Translations under genes and position numbers: made by a program
Notes under the pieces: generated by a model
Database searches by the model: none
Told to the model about the DNA's origin: nothing
The model's input: the letters and a program-made list of their open reading frames with translations, nothing else
In this document: in pieces, positions 12,201 to 21,800 of the stretch
Position numbering within the stretch: position 1 is the stretch's first letter
Layout of the letters: every line of letters starts with the position of its first letter
Assembly (NCBI GenBank): GCA_013396655.1
Contig: WBMV01008321.1
Coordinates: 183,571 to 247,570, forward strand
From: Campylorhamphus procurvoides
Taxonomy: Eukaryota > Chordata > Aves > Passeriformes > Dendrocolaptidae
Direction: 5' to 3'
DNA length: 64,000 bases

Positions 12201-15200
12201 TTTTTACCTCCACTGCTCACCGCAGATTATACAGTCTCAAAAGAATGATACCTGTTGATTCTGATTTCTTTTGTAATCCTCTTTAATACTTGTTCGATCT
12301 ACCTTCTAAAGTAAAACAAATCAGAGGGAAAAGACACAGTTAAAAGGGCATCAGCTCATATCCAGAGGGAGTGTTTAGCATCAGGTACATGTACTGACTG
12401 TGAAAAATCCATGCTTTATTCTTTTCACTGTGTTCTCCCATTGAGAAGAATTTCTCAATATTTTTTAGGTGTTTGTCATTAAAAACTTGACACTTGCTTT
12501 CTTTCAACAGTTGTCAAAACCTGAGAAGGTCGTAATTCCAGAACGTTATGTTGAACTGGAGCCAGAAGAGCCTCTTTCTACAGAAGAACTGGCAGCAAGG
12601 CAGCGTAAAGCAGAAAAGATAAAGAATATTCTTACTAAATCAAGGTCAGGTTTTGGGTTTTTTTCCCAAATCCTACATAGGGGCTCATGTTAAACACTGA
12701 AAACTAACTTCACACAACAATCTTAATTCCTGTGAATTTTCTAAATGTAACTTTTAGCTTTTAGAAAATGAACTCAGAATTTATGTACTACACTTAAAGC
12801 TGCTTTTTTAAAGCAAGATAGAAGAGACAATGACATATGTCTTATTCAGAGAATCCTAAAATAGTAGTGAGTCCTCACTAAGCAAATTGTAGATGAGAGT
12901 GAGGAGGAAGGAAAGGCATAAATCTGGCCAAAAGTGGAAGGAAAGTCAGCGTGAGAGCAAGTGTCTTGTCTCCAGAGCTGGAGTTGTGAAAGAACACTTC
13001 TGGCTACTTACAGCTAATGTAGAGTCAGCTGAAACATTCAGTTTCAAGAATTCTATACATCAAGTGTCTGCTGTCTCTGTGGAAGACAATTGAAGAGCCT
13101 GTGCCTGAGGACCACCAGGTTATATGTCTTTTTGTCTGAGCACTAGCAAGAAATTTTACTAACAACTTCAAATAAATAACATTTTTTGTAGTGCTTTTGT
13201 GTAAACAGTGTATTTCCAACAAAGGGCTTTCAGATGTACTTAAGGCTTTGTAGAAATTGTGACTGAACATGCAATGGCTGTGTCATTTTTCTTTGTATGC
13301 TGTAGGCATTTGCATGTGATATCAACACTACTTTAAAGAACAGCAATAAAATACAGAGGTTGATAGATGAGATCTGAAAACTGCTGTTTGAATCCAAGCT
13401 TGTTCTTATCTGCATGGTGGATTTTTTTATGTTTGCAAATGTTAATGTTGTTTTTCACTTTCCCTCTAGTATGCACAATCTGCAGCCTACTGTAGCCCAG
13501 GACAAACACAACTCGATTGATTTAGATTCACAGCTGCAAGAGCAGGAGCGCATCATTACCATATCATACGCTTTGGCTTCTGAAGCCTCTCAGAGGAGCA
13601 AGGAGGTAGCAGGTAATGCTTAGTTATTTAAAAAATAACAGCTATTTCTTACTAGCTTCTAAAGTTGCGTGGGGTTGTTGCTGAACTCCTGGCATAAGAG
13701 AAAGTTTTAGTAACTCATATTCAAAATAGTGAAAAGTGCATATGGGTAACAAATGTAGAGAGACTAACAATTTACATAGAGTGTTTGGCCCCCACTAGAC
13801 TAGATGAAGGGGCAAAGTAGTATGATCAGTAAGTTCAGAACTTGGAAACTTGCTCCACCTAATAGTGCTAAAAAATAAATGTTTTATCTGAATTCTCTGC
13901 CATTATATTAAATCAGATATTTCTGTACTAATTTTTAAAAAGTAAATTGATTTGTGACTTAAAAAAATAAATGAAAGTATTTTAAATATTTTTTTTTAAC
14001 AGAAAGATTCCCTGATCCAGTGATTGAGATTAGAGTACAATCATTTGCAGCTTAAGCTGTGTGACAACAGGCTGAAAAAGACCTTGTAAAACATGGATTG
14101 GCATGTTTCTGTCTGGTGACCAAGATTAGAGGTCAGAGCAAGACAGCTGTGCATGAATTCTGCTTGATGCCTGGAAATTAATAGATCCTCTGCAATACGT
14201 TACTAAAAGTGATAATTTCACTCTTGATTGCTTTATAGTTGAAATAAGTAAGAAATGTCAAGAGATTTGTATCACACAGTAATCCATGCAGCAGAGAGTC
14301 TAGCAAGTATCTGACTGGCCATTTATAACTGGCACCATTCACTGTTCCAGTGGAGAATAGAAATAATGGAAACTTCAACTATGATGGAGAAAAAATGTGC
14401 GCATTTCTCATCTGAAGTTGTCAGTTTAAACTTATGGCACTTGCCACAGCAGCCCTTAAGACCTTCCCATTAAAGACAGATTATATCCAGATGCGTAACA
14501 TACATCTGCAGTACCAGACTGCTGATTGAATGTGGCTGTATACTCAGGGATGCAGTGCCAGCTAAACCTGAGGGCAATGGGATTTTGAGGGGATGGAATA
14601 TATTTTCAAGATAGGAATCTTGAGACTTCAGGGAGTTTCTGTGGGTAATTTAACTGGCAGGGATAAAATGATTCACTGTGCAGACAAGACGTTATAAAAC
14701 CAAACCAAACAAACAAAAAACCGGAATTGTAAAACTAGGGGGGCATATCAAGGAATAACTCATGGACCTTCAGGCCATCAGTGTATTAAAAGGTCTCTCC
14801 ACAGGCAGTCTGGTCCCAGGTCCTTGTAACAGGACTCTGGTGCTTTGGTTCTGGAGTGAGACTTTGCGTTTCATGAGGTATGAGCCAGTGCAGCATTTTG
14901 CCACGAATTGTAGCTTCTGCTGGGGAAAGGTCATGCCAAAGCTAAGATCAGCTCAGGTGAATGCAGCCCATACTTGAAATTATTCTGTGTCAGTACAAGA
15001 GCAGAGAGCCTGCCCTACTCAAAGGTCTTCATGGGGCCAATTAACTGACTTCTGGGTGTGTCTGAACTTGTAGCAATTGTACAGAAGTGAAATAGGTTTG
15101 ATTTTTTTAGAAAATATTGTATAGTGAATGTAGTAGTGTTTTCCTTAATAGTTTTTTAATCGTAATTATTTCAAAAGTGACCGTCACATATTGTTAGTTA

Positions 15201-16947
15201 CACGTAACCACAGTGGTCTTCTTAATTCTTCAGTTTTCCTCAAAGAGAGAATTAAAATGTTTAATTGGCACTGAAATGTTTAAATGCTGCTTCAAAAACT
15301 TTGCAGTCAGCTGTGAGATAATTTTTAGTTTAATTTTCTTTGTGAAGTATAGCAGCTGCCCCGTTTGTCATTCAGACACTTAAAGAAATCCTAACACAGT
15401 AGCCAAGGACTAAGGTTTTTAAGGAATCCCAAACTTTTATATCCGTGCACAGTTTTCCTTGCCACACTTGTATCTCAAAAACTCACTTCTTGAAACACGT
15501 CTTGCTTTGATTTCAGTTATTACTTACTCCTTTAAAAGCAATTGCCTTTCATGGTATTAAAAAAAGAAAAGAAAAAGAAGAAAAAGCGAGAGTTGTTTGG
15601 TTTTGATAGAAAATGTACAAATGAGAGAAGAGTTCAGGTTTTTTAGTTATGGCTTATTTTCTGATGATCTAAGCTGGTTAAAAAGAAAAGCATTTGACAC
15701 TTTGCACAGCTGATTGTACATTCTCGTTTAGTCTCATATTACAGATTCCTTCACATTCTTATTTTTGTAATTTGATTTTTGAAGTGTGGGTGTCGTTTGC
15801 TCCTTGATGATGAAGCAGACCATAGCTGAATGTCCCAAACTAATTATCTAGATGTTTTCACAAAGATTTGCTCATGAATAAGACTGTGCAGCTTAACTTT
15901 TCCCACTTTTCAAGGGGAAGCAGTTATGTTAAAATGCTATGCTAATACAAATCTTTTAAAATAAATTGTACATTATTTATTGTACATTGTAATATATAGA
16001 ATAAATTGTACCTTATTAGGGTTATTGTACAACCCAAACCCTAACCCTAATCCTTGAAAAGCTGCATTTTAAAGTTTCTCTGTTCCTAGTAAGAAACCAA
16101 CCTTCTAAAGGGAAATCATGCCAAGAATCTGGAAGATTCAAGACAAATGCAAGAAGTAATTTCCTAATTTGCGTGCTTTGGAATTAGGTCTTCAGCCCTC
16201 CAAAACGTAAAAGCAGAATTTTAGACTGAGTTTCAATCTCTTCAGTTTTGTGTTTATTGTCTTCTAATACTATGCCATTACTCTGATTTATAAACAAGGA
16301 TAGTTTTAATCATTTTATTCTTTATCCTGTATTTTGAAGCTGAGATGTGAAAAGCTACTTAATTTGCAAAATTTTACATACATACGTAATTTTTTAAAAA
16401 TTATTTTTCTCTACATTACTTGATTTCTGCTCACTGGTGTAGAACAAAGGAAATGCTGAAAACCTGTACAGCCTCAGTGAAGTCTTGAAATCAAATTAGC
16501 AAATACAGGTGGAGGTCCAGAACTGCAGTTTTAAAAGCAGGGCTGATGAGAGTGAATCAGTGTTGTGTGCCTTAATAATGTTCCAGGGAAACTTTATCTT
16601 AAGATAGATTGTCCATATTCCCATCCAAACAGGAATGTTTATTTGCATAATTTATGCAACAAATAAAGAAAAAAGCAGGTAGAAAGAAATGCTGTCATTT
16701 AGACTGTATTCTGTGTGGTTAAACTAGCATAGCACCTCATTGTATTACTAATCAGTTTTCTATTCATGCGGTAGAAAATTAAGGTCACTCCAGTTTATTA
16801 TATGAATGTTTGATTGTGCAGCCTAATTCCTGTGTGTGATCCCTTCTAGCTCAGCAGTTGACCTATCCACCTAAAGCACCCTCACCTTCTGTACCACAGC
16901 CACCTCACTCCCCCTTAAGCAATGGATTTCACTACACATTTGTTTAA
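3158..16947 (+). CDS. PLEKHA7: PLEKHA7, C-terminal part (10 coding exons, gene-level span)
   Basis: PLEKHA7 is a cytoplasmic scaffold of the zonula adherens. The family protein has two N-terminal WW domains, a PH domain, a central p120-catenin-binding region and coiled coils, and it connects cadherin complexes to CAMSAP3-bound microtubule minus ends. Only the C-terminal part is here: exons 3158-3266, 4354-4592, 5026-5214, 5412-5529, 6341-6420, 6810-7010, 10030-10182, 12511-12644, 13470-13612 and 16850-16947. All have AG/GT borders and compatible phases, and their summed length of 1464 nt gives 487 residues plus a stop. Recognisable blocks are QKDLWRIEDVTAGL, EAPPRPPLP, RHTSVRGLKRQSDERKRDRE, KSALERLYSGDHQRGKMSAE and LEPQDYDLDISRELSKPEK. 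The paralogues PLEKHA5 and PLEKHA6 are similar, but the neighbouring C11orf58 gene fixes the identity as PLEKHA7. WW and PH exons lie left of the window. Confidence 0.93.
4354..4592 (+). CDS. PLEKHA7: PLEKHA7 exon: Ser/Pro-rich linker
   Basis: A good polypyrimidine tract (gtttttctcctag) precedes the exon, and the donor is GTT|gtaagt. The 239 nt begin with the last two bases of a Glu codon (ERKTVPS...) and encode a Ser/Pro-rich, probably disordered segment containing SPVKSPLEVRLYPQPY, a string of Gln residues and LQSPVKLKPKV. The S-P-V-K-S-P motifs are possible proline-directed kinase sites. The reading frame stays open past the donor to 5028, but the intronic part has no family similarity. 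Confidence 0.92.
5026..5214 (+). CDS. PLEKHA7: PLEKHA7 exon: proline-rich, 'RHTSVRGLKRQSDERKRDRE' block
   Basis: The acceptor is 'ttaccag' and the donor AGG|gtgagc. The 63 codons in phase 0 encode DDEAPPRPPLPQLYSPDD, QPPAVPPLPREATVIRHTSV, RGLKRQSDERKRDRELGQ and YVNGDYR. The APPRPPLP and PPAVPPLP motifs are SH3/WW-type polyproline ligands. The basic RGLKRQSDERKRDRE stretch is a hallmark of the PLEKHA5/6/7 family. Confidence 0.94.
5412..5529 (+). CDS. PLEKHA7: PLEKHA7 exon: 'VELRSYVSEPELA' segment
   Basis: The acceptor is 'tttttgtatag' and the donor CGTG|gtaagc. The 118 nt encode VELRSYVSEPELAMLGGDLS and HPSSALISPDSGYQTLPTR, ending one base into a Gly codon. The segment is Ser-rich and probably disordered. 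It follows the previous exon directly in phase 0. Confidence 0.93.
6341..6420 (+). CDS. PLEKHA7: PLEKHA7 exon: Ser-rich 'GLSGSTSRLHQSS' segment
   Basis: The acceptor is 'ccttataaag', and the donor AAG|gtaagt is a strong consensus. The 80 nt complete the split Gly codon and encode LSGSTSRLHQSSTISSFATL followed by RRDRSK. The segment is rich in Ser with basic residues at its end, as in other vertebrate PLEKHA7 proteins. Confidence 0.92.
6810..7010 (+). CDS. PLEKHA7: PLEKHA7 exon: second coiled-coil / 'ALERLYSGDHQRGKMS' block
   Basis: The acceptor is 'gacttttacag', and the donor is GGCTCA|gtatgt. The 67 codons encode ERPKSALERLYSGDHQRGKM, SAEEQLERMKRHQKALVRER, KRTLSQGERQ, a Ser-rich stretch and SFIRPVSADVGS. 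The middle part is a highly charged helix that forms a predicted C-terminal coiled coil. If the donor is not used, the frame continues for two codons (Val-Cys) and stops at 7017-7019. Confidence 0.94.
8086..8110. repeat. perfect 10-bp inverted repeat (5-nt loop)
   Basis: The arms cgtatttact and agtaaatacg flank the loop ctccc. If the intron after 7010 is retained as a 3' UTR, this would be a stable RNA hairpin. I see no homology to a known RNA. Confidence 0.6.
8705..8710 (+). terminator. candidate poly(A) signal of the short PLEKHA7 isoform
   Basis: This is an AATAAA hexamer about 1.7 kb after the alternative stop at 7017-7019. A GT/T-rich element follows about 20-30 nt later. Weaker-context AATAAA copies occur at 7637 and 8230. 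The assignment rests on motif and position only. Confidence 0.3.
10030..10182 (+). CDS. PLEKHA7: PLEKHA7 exon: acidic 'LEPQDYDLDISRE' segment (long isoform)
   Basis: The acceptor is 'tctattaccag' and the donor GAG|gtaaca. The 51 codons encode WKREQEFDLQLLERAIRGEE, KDENEWLKVQPVAVTETD and LEPQDYDLDISRE. This is the first exon found only in the long isoform. The acidic, largely helical start and the LEPQDYDLDISRE block are conserved in the family. Confidence 0.93.
10183..12510 (+). other. PLEKHA7 intron with a CR1 fragment
   Basis: This 2.3-kb intron contains one antisense CR1 3' fragment at 11219-11340. A purine-rich open frame (10487-10711, 74 codons) has an acidic/basic composition but no acceptor, donor or domain that would make it an exon. 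Nothing else is recognised. Confidence 0.7.
11219..11340 (-). mobile_element. CR1 LINE 3' fragment (antisense)
   Basis: The sequence 'aatcatagaatggttggggttggaaggaacc' followed by '...aaagatcatctaattccaaccc' is the reverse complement of the avian CR1 3' terminus with its ATTCTATG-type end. It continues through '...gcagggacacctt...accaggttgctcagaaccccatccagc...'. It lies in a PLEKHA7 intron in the opposite orientation to the gene. It carries no coding capacity. Confidence 0.93.
12511..12644 (+). CDS. PLEKHA7: PLEKHA7 exon: 'LSKPEKVVIPERYVELEPEE' segment
   Basis: The acceptor is 'ttctttcaacag' and the donor TCAAG|gtcagg. The 134 nt encode LSKPEKVVIPERYVELEPEE, PLSTEELAARQRKAEKIKNI and LTKS, ending two bases into a Ser codon. 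The charged helix ELAARQRKAEKIKNIL is another short coiled-coil candidate. It follows the previous exon in phase 0 (DISRE-LSKPEK). Confidence 0.94.
13470..13612 (+). CDS. PLEKHA7: PLEKHA7 exon: 'LQEQERIITISYALASEAS' segment
   Basis: The acceptor is 'tttccctctag' and the donor GCAG|gtaatg. The 143 nt complete the split Ser codon, then encode MHNLQPTVAQDKHNS, IDLDSQLQEQERIITISYAL and ASEASQRSKEVA, ending one base into the next codon. The QEQERIITISYALASEASQR block is strongly conserved in PLEKHA7. Confidence 0.94.
14003..14055 (+). CDS. PLEKHA7: possible alternative terminal exon of PLEKHA7
   Basis: A long T tract and 'taacag' form a good acceptor at 14001-14002. Joined in phase 1 to the 13470-13612 exon, the frame would continue as ERFPDPVIEIRVQSFAA and stop at 14053-14055. 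No homology is known to me for this tail, and a cryptic acceptor is equally possible. The exon at 16850 is the better supported end. Confidence 0.2.
16015..16053. repeat. short interstitial telomere-like repeat with inverted copy
   Basis: Two CCCTAA units occur in AACCCTAACCCTAAT (16037-16051), preceded by a degenerate AACCC at 16031. An inverted ATTAGGGTT at 16015-16023 pairs with AACCCTAAT at 16043-16051 over 9 bp. The array is too short to be a functional telomere tract. Confidence 0.55.
16850..16947 (+). CDS. PLEKHA7: PLEKHA7 last coding exon with C-terminal PDZ-ligand motif
   Basis: The acceptor 'atcccttctag' has a pyrimidine tract. The exon completes a split Ala codon and encodes QQLTYPPKAPSPSVPQPPHS then PLSNGFHYTFV, followed by TAA at 16945-16947. 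The tail is Pro-rich and ends in Thr-Phe-Val, which fits the class I PDZ ligand pattern (S/T-X-hydrophobic). The phase fits the preceding exon exactly, and the total coding length is a multiple of three. Whether the mammalian protein has the same end is not known to me. Confidence 0.82.
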
Positions 16948-18249
16948 ACACCTTAAAAGTAAGAACTAACTGCTCTCAGCATGTCTGATTTGCCATTGTG
17001 CCTGTGCTGTGGCTCGCTGCATTTTAACATCTTTACTAAACCCAAATTGGATCCAAATGAAAGCATGCAGCTATTCTTCTGAAACCTTTCATTCCTGGAA
17101 ATATTGCTTCTAATGAGCTAACACGTGGGCTTCCAGAGTCTCCAGGTAACTGCTGTCTCTCTATGGATAAGGTGCTTCCATAATCTCTCTGTGGTGAAGG
17201 AAGGAGCCTTCTGTCCTCTCAGGAGCAGGGGCCAGGTTTTCAGCAGCCCGTTGCACTCCGGTGGCCACTGTCTGTGTCCCTGTGACCACTGCAGGGGTGC
17301 ACAGGTGGCTTTGCCTCTGTGTGGCATATACAGTTGCTGCTCAAGAGAATCCAAAGTGCACACTTGTGTAAGCAGGGGGTTCAGCTGTGGGCTGTGCCTT
17401 ACACGTGAGCTGGCATCGGAGTCTTAAGTGAGGTGAGCTGAAAATTTGGCCCCTTATTACTAAGTCTGCAATCTTGGGTTTGACTATGATTGTGCCTTTG
17501 ATGTGTTTTTCATTGAATCGTGTTAACAGAAGATTATTTTTGTCTCTGATTACGTTATTTTACCTCTTCAAATTTCATTGTCCTTATAAAGAAATGTCTT
17601 TATTTGTGTCTCTTCCTGGTAGGATTTGCAAAGTTTTCTCCATTTGAAATAGGAACGTGTGTAAATATTGTGTTTGACTGCTAAATGTGCCCTTAGTTAA
17701 GACACTTTCTATGCATCCAAAGTTCCCTTTGATACTATTTCTGTTGTCCCTTTCTGTTGTCCTTTGGCCTAATTTTATTGCCTGAAACTGAAGAAAAAGA
17801 TAAAATGTAGATGAAATAGTAAAGAGGGTTGATTAAGTAACTGAAAGAGCATTAATCTCTAGATGCCTTTAATTGCCACTAATCTGAGTCAAACATCTAT
17901 TCAAAAAGTAAAAATCTAAATAGAAATGACCATGTACTAGAAAGGCCCAAACTGGCAGTGACCTGCCTTCTACAAGACCTGTGACAAATGGGAAGTTTAC
18001 ATCAAAAGAGATGTATAGATATTAGGACCCTCTACAGCACTTGCTGGAAAGGACTGTTTGTTTTTCTGGTTCAGTTTACTTTTCTGAGTACCAGATTCTA
18101 CCATCTCTGCTCTGTCTGAATAACACTTGACTCTTCTGTATGCAGGGGTGTGCTTTTTGATTATTGCTATCACATGAGATCTTTGCATGTGAAGAGGGTA
18201 CCTGTGTGTGGTCTCAAGAACACAGAAAAATAATTGTACAGTGCCAGAG

Positions 18250-18313
18250 TATGAGATCTGAGCAGGGTGCTTGGGCAGAGGTCCCTTCCTACCCCAGCCA
18301 TTCTGTGATTCCT
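18250..18313 (+). mobile_element. CR1 LINE 3' terminal remnant
   Basis: The segment 'gagcagggtgcttgggcag' then 'aggtcccttcctaccccagcc' and 'attctgtgattcc' matches the end of avian CR1 in sense orientation, including the ATTCTGTG-type terminal unit. It is short and diverged. It lies in the probable 3' UTR of PLEKHA7. Confidence 0.75.
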
Positions 18314-18848
18314 GACTGACTTAGAAAAAAACACGTGTATCACAGTTCTATACAAATATATACACAGTTATATAGTTACGTATATATAAAAATGTACATT
18401 TTCTTCAGAAAAATAAAATAACTGTGATAACAAGCACCATGCAGGGGACACAGGAGTTTGAGCATCCGTGGCATCATGAGATAATTCTTTGTTTAATGTG
18501 TCTGTATGAATTGTTTATTCTGCCAAACTGCAGAAGGCTTAAAAAAAATTCCCAGAAATTGCTTGCCATTGTTTTACTCATTTCAGTATTTAACCGTGTT
18601 TTATTTTGCTTCATACCAGCCAAAGCTGTAAGTGAACACTGACATCAGGCTCGAGGCAAATCCCACCTAGTGATGCTACGTGGAAGACAGAGGAGGTTCT
18701 TCACCAGCTTTCTGTGAAGATACTCATCAGCTGATGGCACATTCTTCTGGAAATACATTCAGAGAATAATAGGGGGATTTTCTATGAAAATGAAGAGAAC
18801 TGCAAATCGTTTTTTATTTACTTCAGTTTAGTTCACACTTTTTATATG

Positions 18849-18854
18849 AATAAA
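18849..18854 (+). terminator. candidate poly(A) signal of full-length PLEKHA7
   Basis: AATAAA lies 1.9 kb after the stop codon and is followed by cttttattaaactctgtaaaatactg and a T-rich stretch. Alternative signals are at 18412, 19505 and 20112. The assignment is by motif only. Confidence 0.4.
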
Positions 18855-18880
18855 CAGCACTTTTATTAAACTCTGTAAAA

Positions 18881-21800
18881 TACTGACAATGTATTTTTAG
18901 AACAATGTATTTTAGATTTTTTTTTAAATCAAGGGCTGAAATCATTTTAAAAGACACTACTTGCATAGATACTAAAAGACACTATTACTTCCCCCTCAGG
19001 CTCAGATGCACATTGTAAAGTTTTGTGAAAAAAGCATACATTTGAGCAAAACCAGGAGCACGGTCAAAAGGTATGGATAGAGCTAATGCAGGTGACAGAT
19101 TTGGGGAAAGGGTGTTTTGGATTGAATATTTTTGTAGAGCTAATCACCCACCCTTTTGCCCATTAAATAATACATTGCAAGAACTTTTAGCTTGAATTTA
19201 CCAATATTAGTAACCACCATATAGCTTAAATTTCCCAAGAAAGCCATAATGAAAGCCAGTTTTAACTCCCATTTCCTTTTTTTGATCCCAGATGATTAAC
19301 TTGCTGGTATCAATACACAGTTTGCTACATTGCCCTTGACAGTAGTGCTGCCCCTTCTGTAACAAACAGCTAACAAAGTTTATTTTTTTTGAAAGTTGAG
19401 ATGTGAAAGAAGACTACTTTTAATTAAAATATGTGGAGTAAGCAATAAGAAATCATAATATGTCATTTTACTAGTAAAGAGGTATTTTTCTTTTGATTTT
19501 TTTTAATAAACCTTACAATATGATGTATTGACTAGTATTTATCCTGGAAACAGCAAAACTAATGTAATGTGGCACCTGCTAGTTTTGTGTGTATGTTCAC
19601 CTGGTGCTTAACGCTGCCAAATTTTGAAATTCAGTGTTGTACTTATGTGTAGGGCAAAGGGTGAGGTAGTTACATAAGAAGAAAATAAGACTAAATGAAT
19701 TGCTGCAACTATACTTGAAAAAACCCTGTGTACACATTGAATGGAAGGCATGCAAAAATGTCCCAATGTTATGTAATTAGTAGCTGAGTTCAGCTCTGGA
19801 TGAGAAATAATGGAGAAATACTTCTGCAGTATTTTGTGGAAACCACTAACTTGTTTATTTCCTGTATTCAAGTAATAGCTAAAAACCCCTTGAAATTGAC
19901 CTTTGTGTTTCAGACTTTAAGACAAATCATATTATATTAACACTATACTCAGAAATATTCTTAAAAGTATATATTTAGCTAATGCATTCTATTTTACCTC
20001 AATACTGCCAGTATCAACTTCAAAACCTTTTGCCAAAATAATGATTTATTTTTGCCTTTATAAAACGTTTTGAAAGCATAAATGAATATTTTGCAAGAAA
20101 ACATTAATTTAAATAAAATGTAACAGTTTGGAAAATGGTATATGTACAGATTAAAATATTAACATAACTTCCTCCTATTGCCTCTGTCTTCTCTGCTCTC
20201 TTATCAGTGTCCAGATAGTTGGAAATCCAGAGTCATCTCTGCTGTTACCACCTTTTGCTCTTCTCTGTTTCTAATCCCATGGAAGTTCCCCAGGTTTGCA
20301 CTTACTTCACTGGGATTTGAATCAGGTTCCCTCTACACCAATGCTTCATTTTTATTTTTTTTCCTTACCTTTTTTAAGAACTGTTTTCCTAGCATTTGAT
20401 TAAATCTGTCTTTATTCTTGAATAGCAGGTTTTTTCAGGGTTGTGTCCAAAGCATAGTAACTCCAATACTGTCCTTTGAATTTCGTAAATACAGCTGTAT
20501 GTCTGACACATTTTTAACCCTTATAGAGTACCAAAAGTAACTTCAATTCCAAACCAACCCACCAGCCGACCTGGAGGCATCACAGGCGTACTGTGTGTAA
20601 ACGGGGTCTTGGCCAAAGGAAAGAGTGGGGGGCACCTGCCAAAGCAGATTTCAGTGCAGTTTACTGGCAGCGATTTATTTTTAACAGGTCCCTCAAATTT
20701 TGTCAGTTGGATGGAGACTACTGGAAATGTTTAATTCTTCTGAAAGATCTCTGGAGCAAAAGGTAAAGAAGCAGGTTAGAAGTGCTTCTGCGGCTTAGTG
20801 CTGACTTTGCCAACTGGAGGGCGAACATTTGAGGCTGTGAGTCCTTGACCTTTAGATGGGCAGCAGAAATTCAGAGCTGAGCTGCTTAGCATGAGCTCCT
20901 CCTGTTTCTCAGGCACACAAAGGAGCTTTTGAGCACGTGTTTCATGATTCAGTGAGATGGCATTCTTTCTGCAGGAGCTTTGTCATGCAGAAGGGAAGAG
21001 TGCGTGGCCATCATTTGGGGTCCAGAGCTGCGCATTCCTTGACTCCAGATTCCACCTGCTGCCCTGGCAATGAAGGAAAGGAGCACAGGCACTGCTCTTC
21101 TGCAGGTTGTGGGAGATGTTTATATTCTTTCCTTTGATCCCACACACAAAATCTGCCCATTCAAGCTCGCATGGAAGAAAAGGATTTTGCCAGAAATAAT
21201 TATATTGTTAATGTTTTCAGTAAAATAAGTCTTTCTAAGGATTTTGGTCTGCATCCATAGTTAATCCTATATTTGCAAAAAAAATTATCAAGGTAATTTT
21301 TATCCCCAAACTTTTTATTGCATATGTGAAATGCTGTTCTTAGTGACCATCTTTTGTACGATGGGTGTAGTTTTTAAATAGTAATGGCTAGTTTTCTTAT
21401 GCAGGTAGTGTTTGTTTTGGATCAATTTCCTTTTTCAGTTCTGTTTTGTTTAATCAAAATGCTCTTTTCTAGGTGTTACATTCTACTCTCTAATATTAAC
21501 ACTAGAAAAAGAGTATGTCTACTTGCAAATTGATATAATTTTGGTCAGAAAGTGGCTTTTTTTCTCTGTGTATTAAGCAGTGAAGTGTTTGGCACTAATT
21601 ATAGTCACTCATTAAAAAGCAGTGTCAGCTCTTTCAAATGCACTGTTTTTTAATTAGTGTTTTGTAATGTTATACAAAGTCAAAATTATGCAGACTGACT
21701 TCTCTTCCCTTATACATCTGGTTTCAATTTCTTCAGCTGAAGTTACTAAAATTTTATTGCCCAGCTGCATTTATAAAAGTACAGCCTGATACTCGTAAGT

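Larger units (their letters stand above)
13613..16849 (+). other. last PLEKHA7 intron
   Basis: This 3.2-kb AT-rich intron contains a candidate alternative terminal exon (14003-14055). It also holds a short telomere-like CCCTAA stretch with an inverted partner (16015-16053) and a copy of 'ataaattgtac' at 15961 repeated at 16001. I see no CR1 copy in it. Confidence 0.75.
16948..18880 (+). other. PLEKHA7: probable PLEKHA7 3' UTR
   Basis: There is no further open frame after the stop. AATAAA signals lie at 18412-18417 and 18849-18854, and later ones at 19505 and 20112. I favour the 18849 signal because it is followed by a T-rich stretch, but the true 3' end cannot be fixed from sequence. A short CR1 remnant lies inside at about 18250-18313. 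Confidence 0.5.

Noticed and set aside
3158..16947. Identification of the gene as PLEKHA5
   Set aside because: The sequence blocks resemble the paralogue, but the convergent neighbour is C11orf58, which flanks PLEKHA7. The GDHQRGKMS and LEPQDYDLDISRE blocks also fit PLEKHA7 best.
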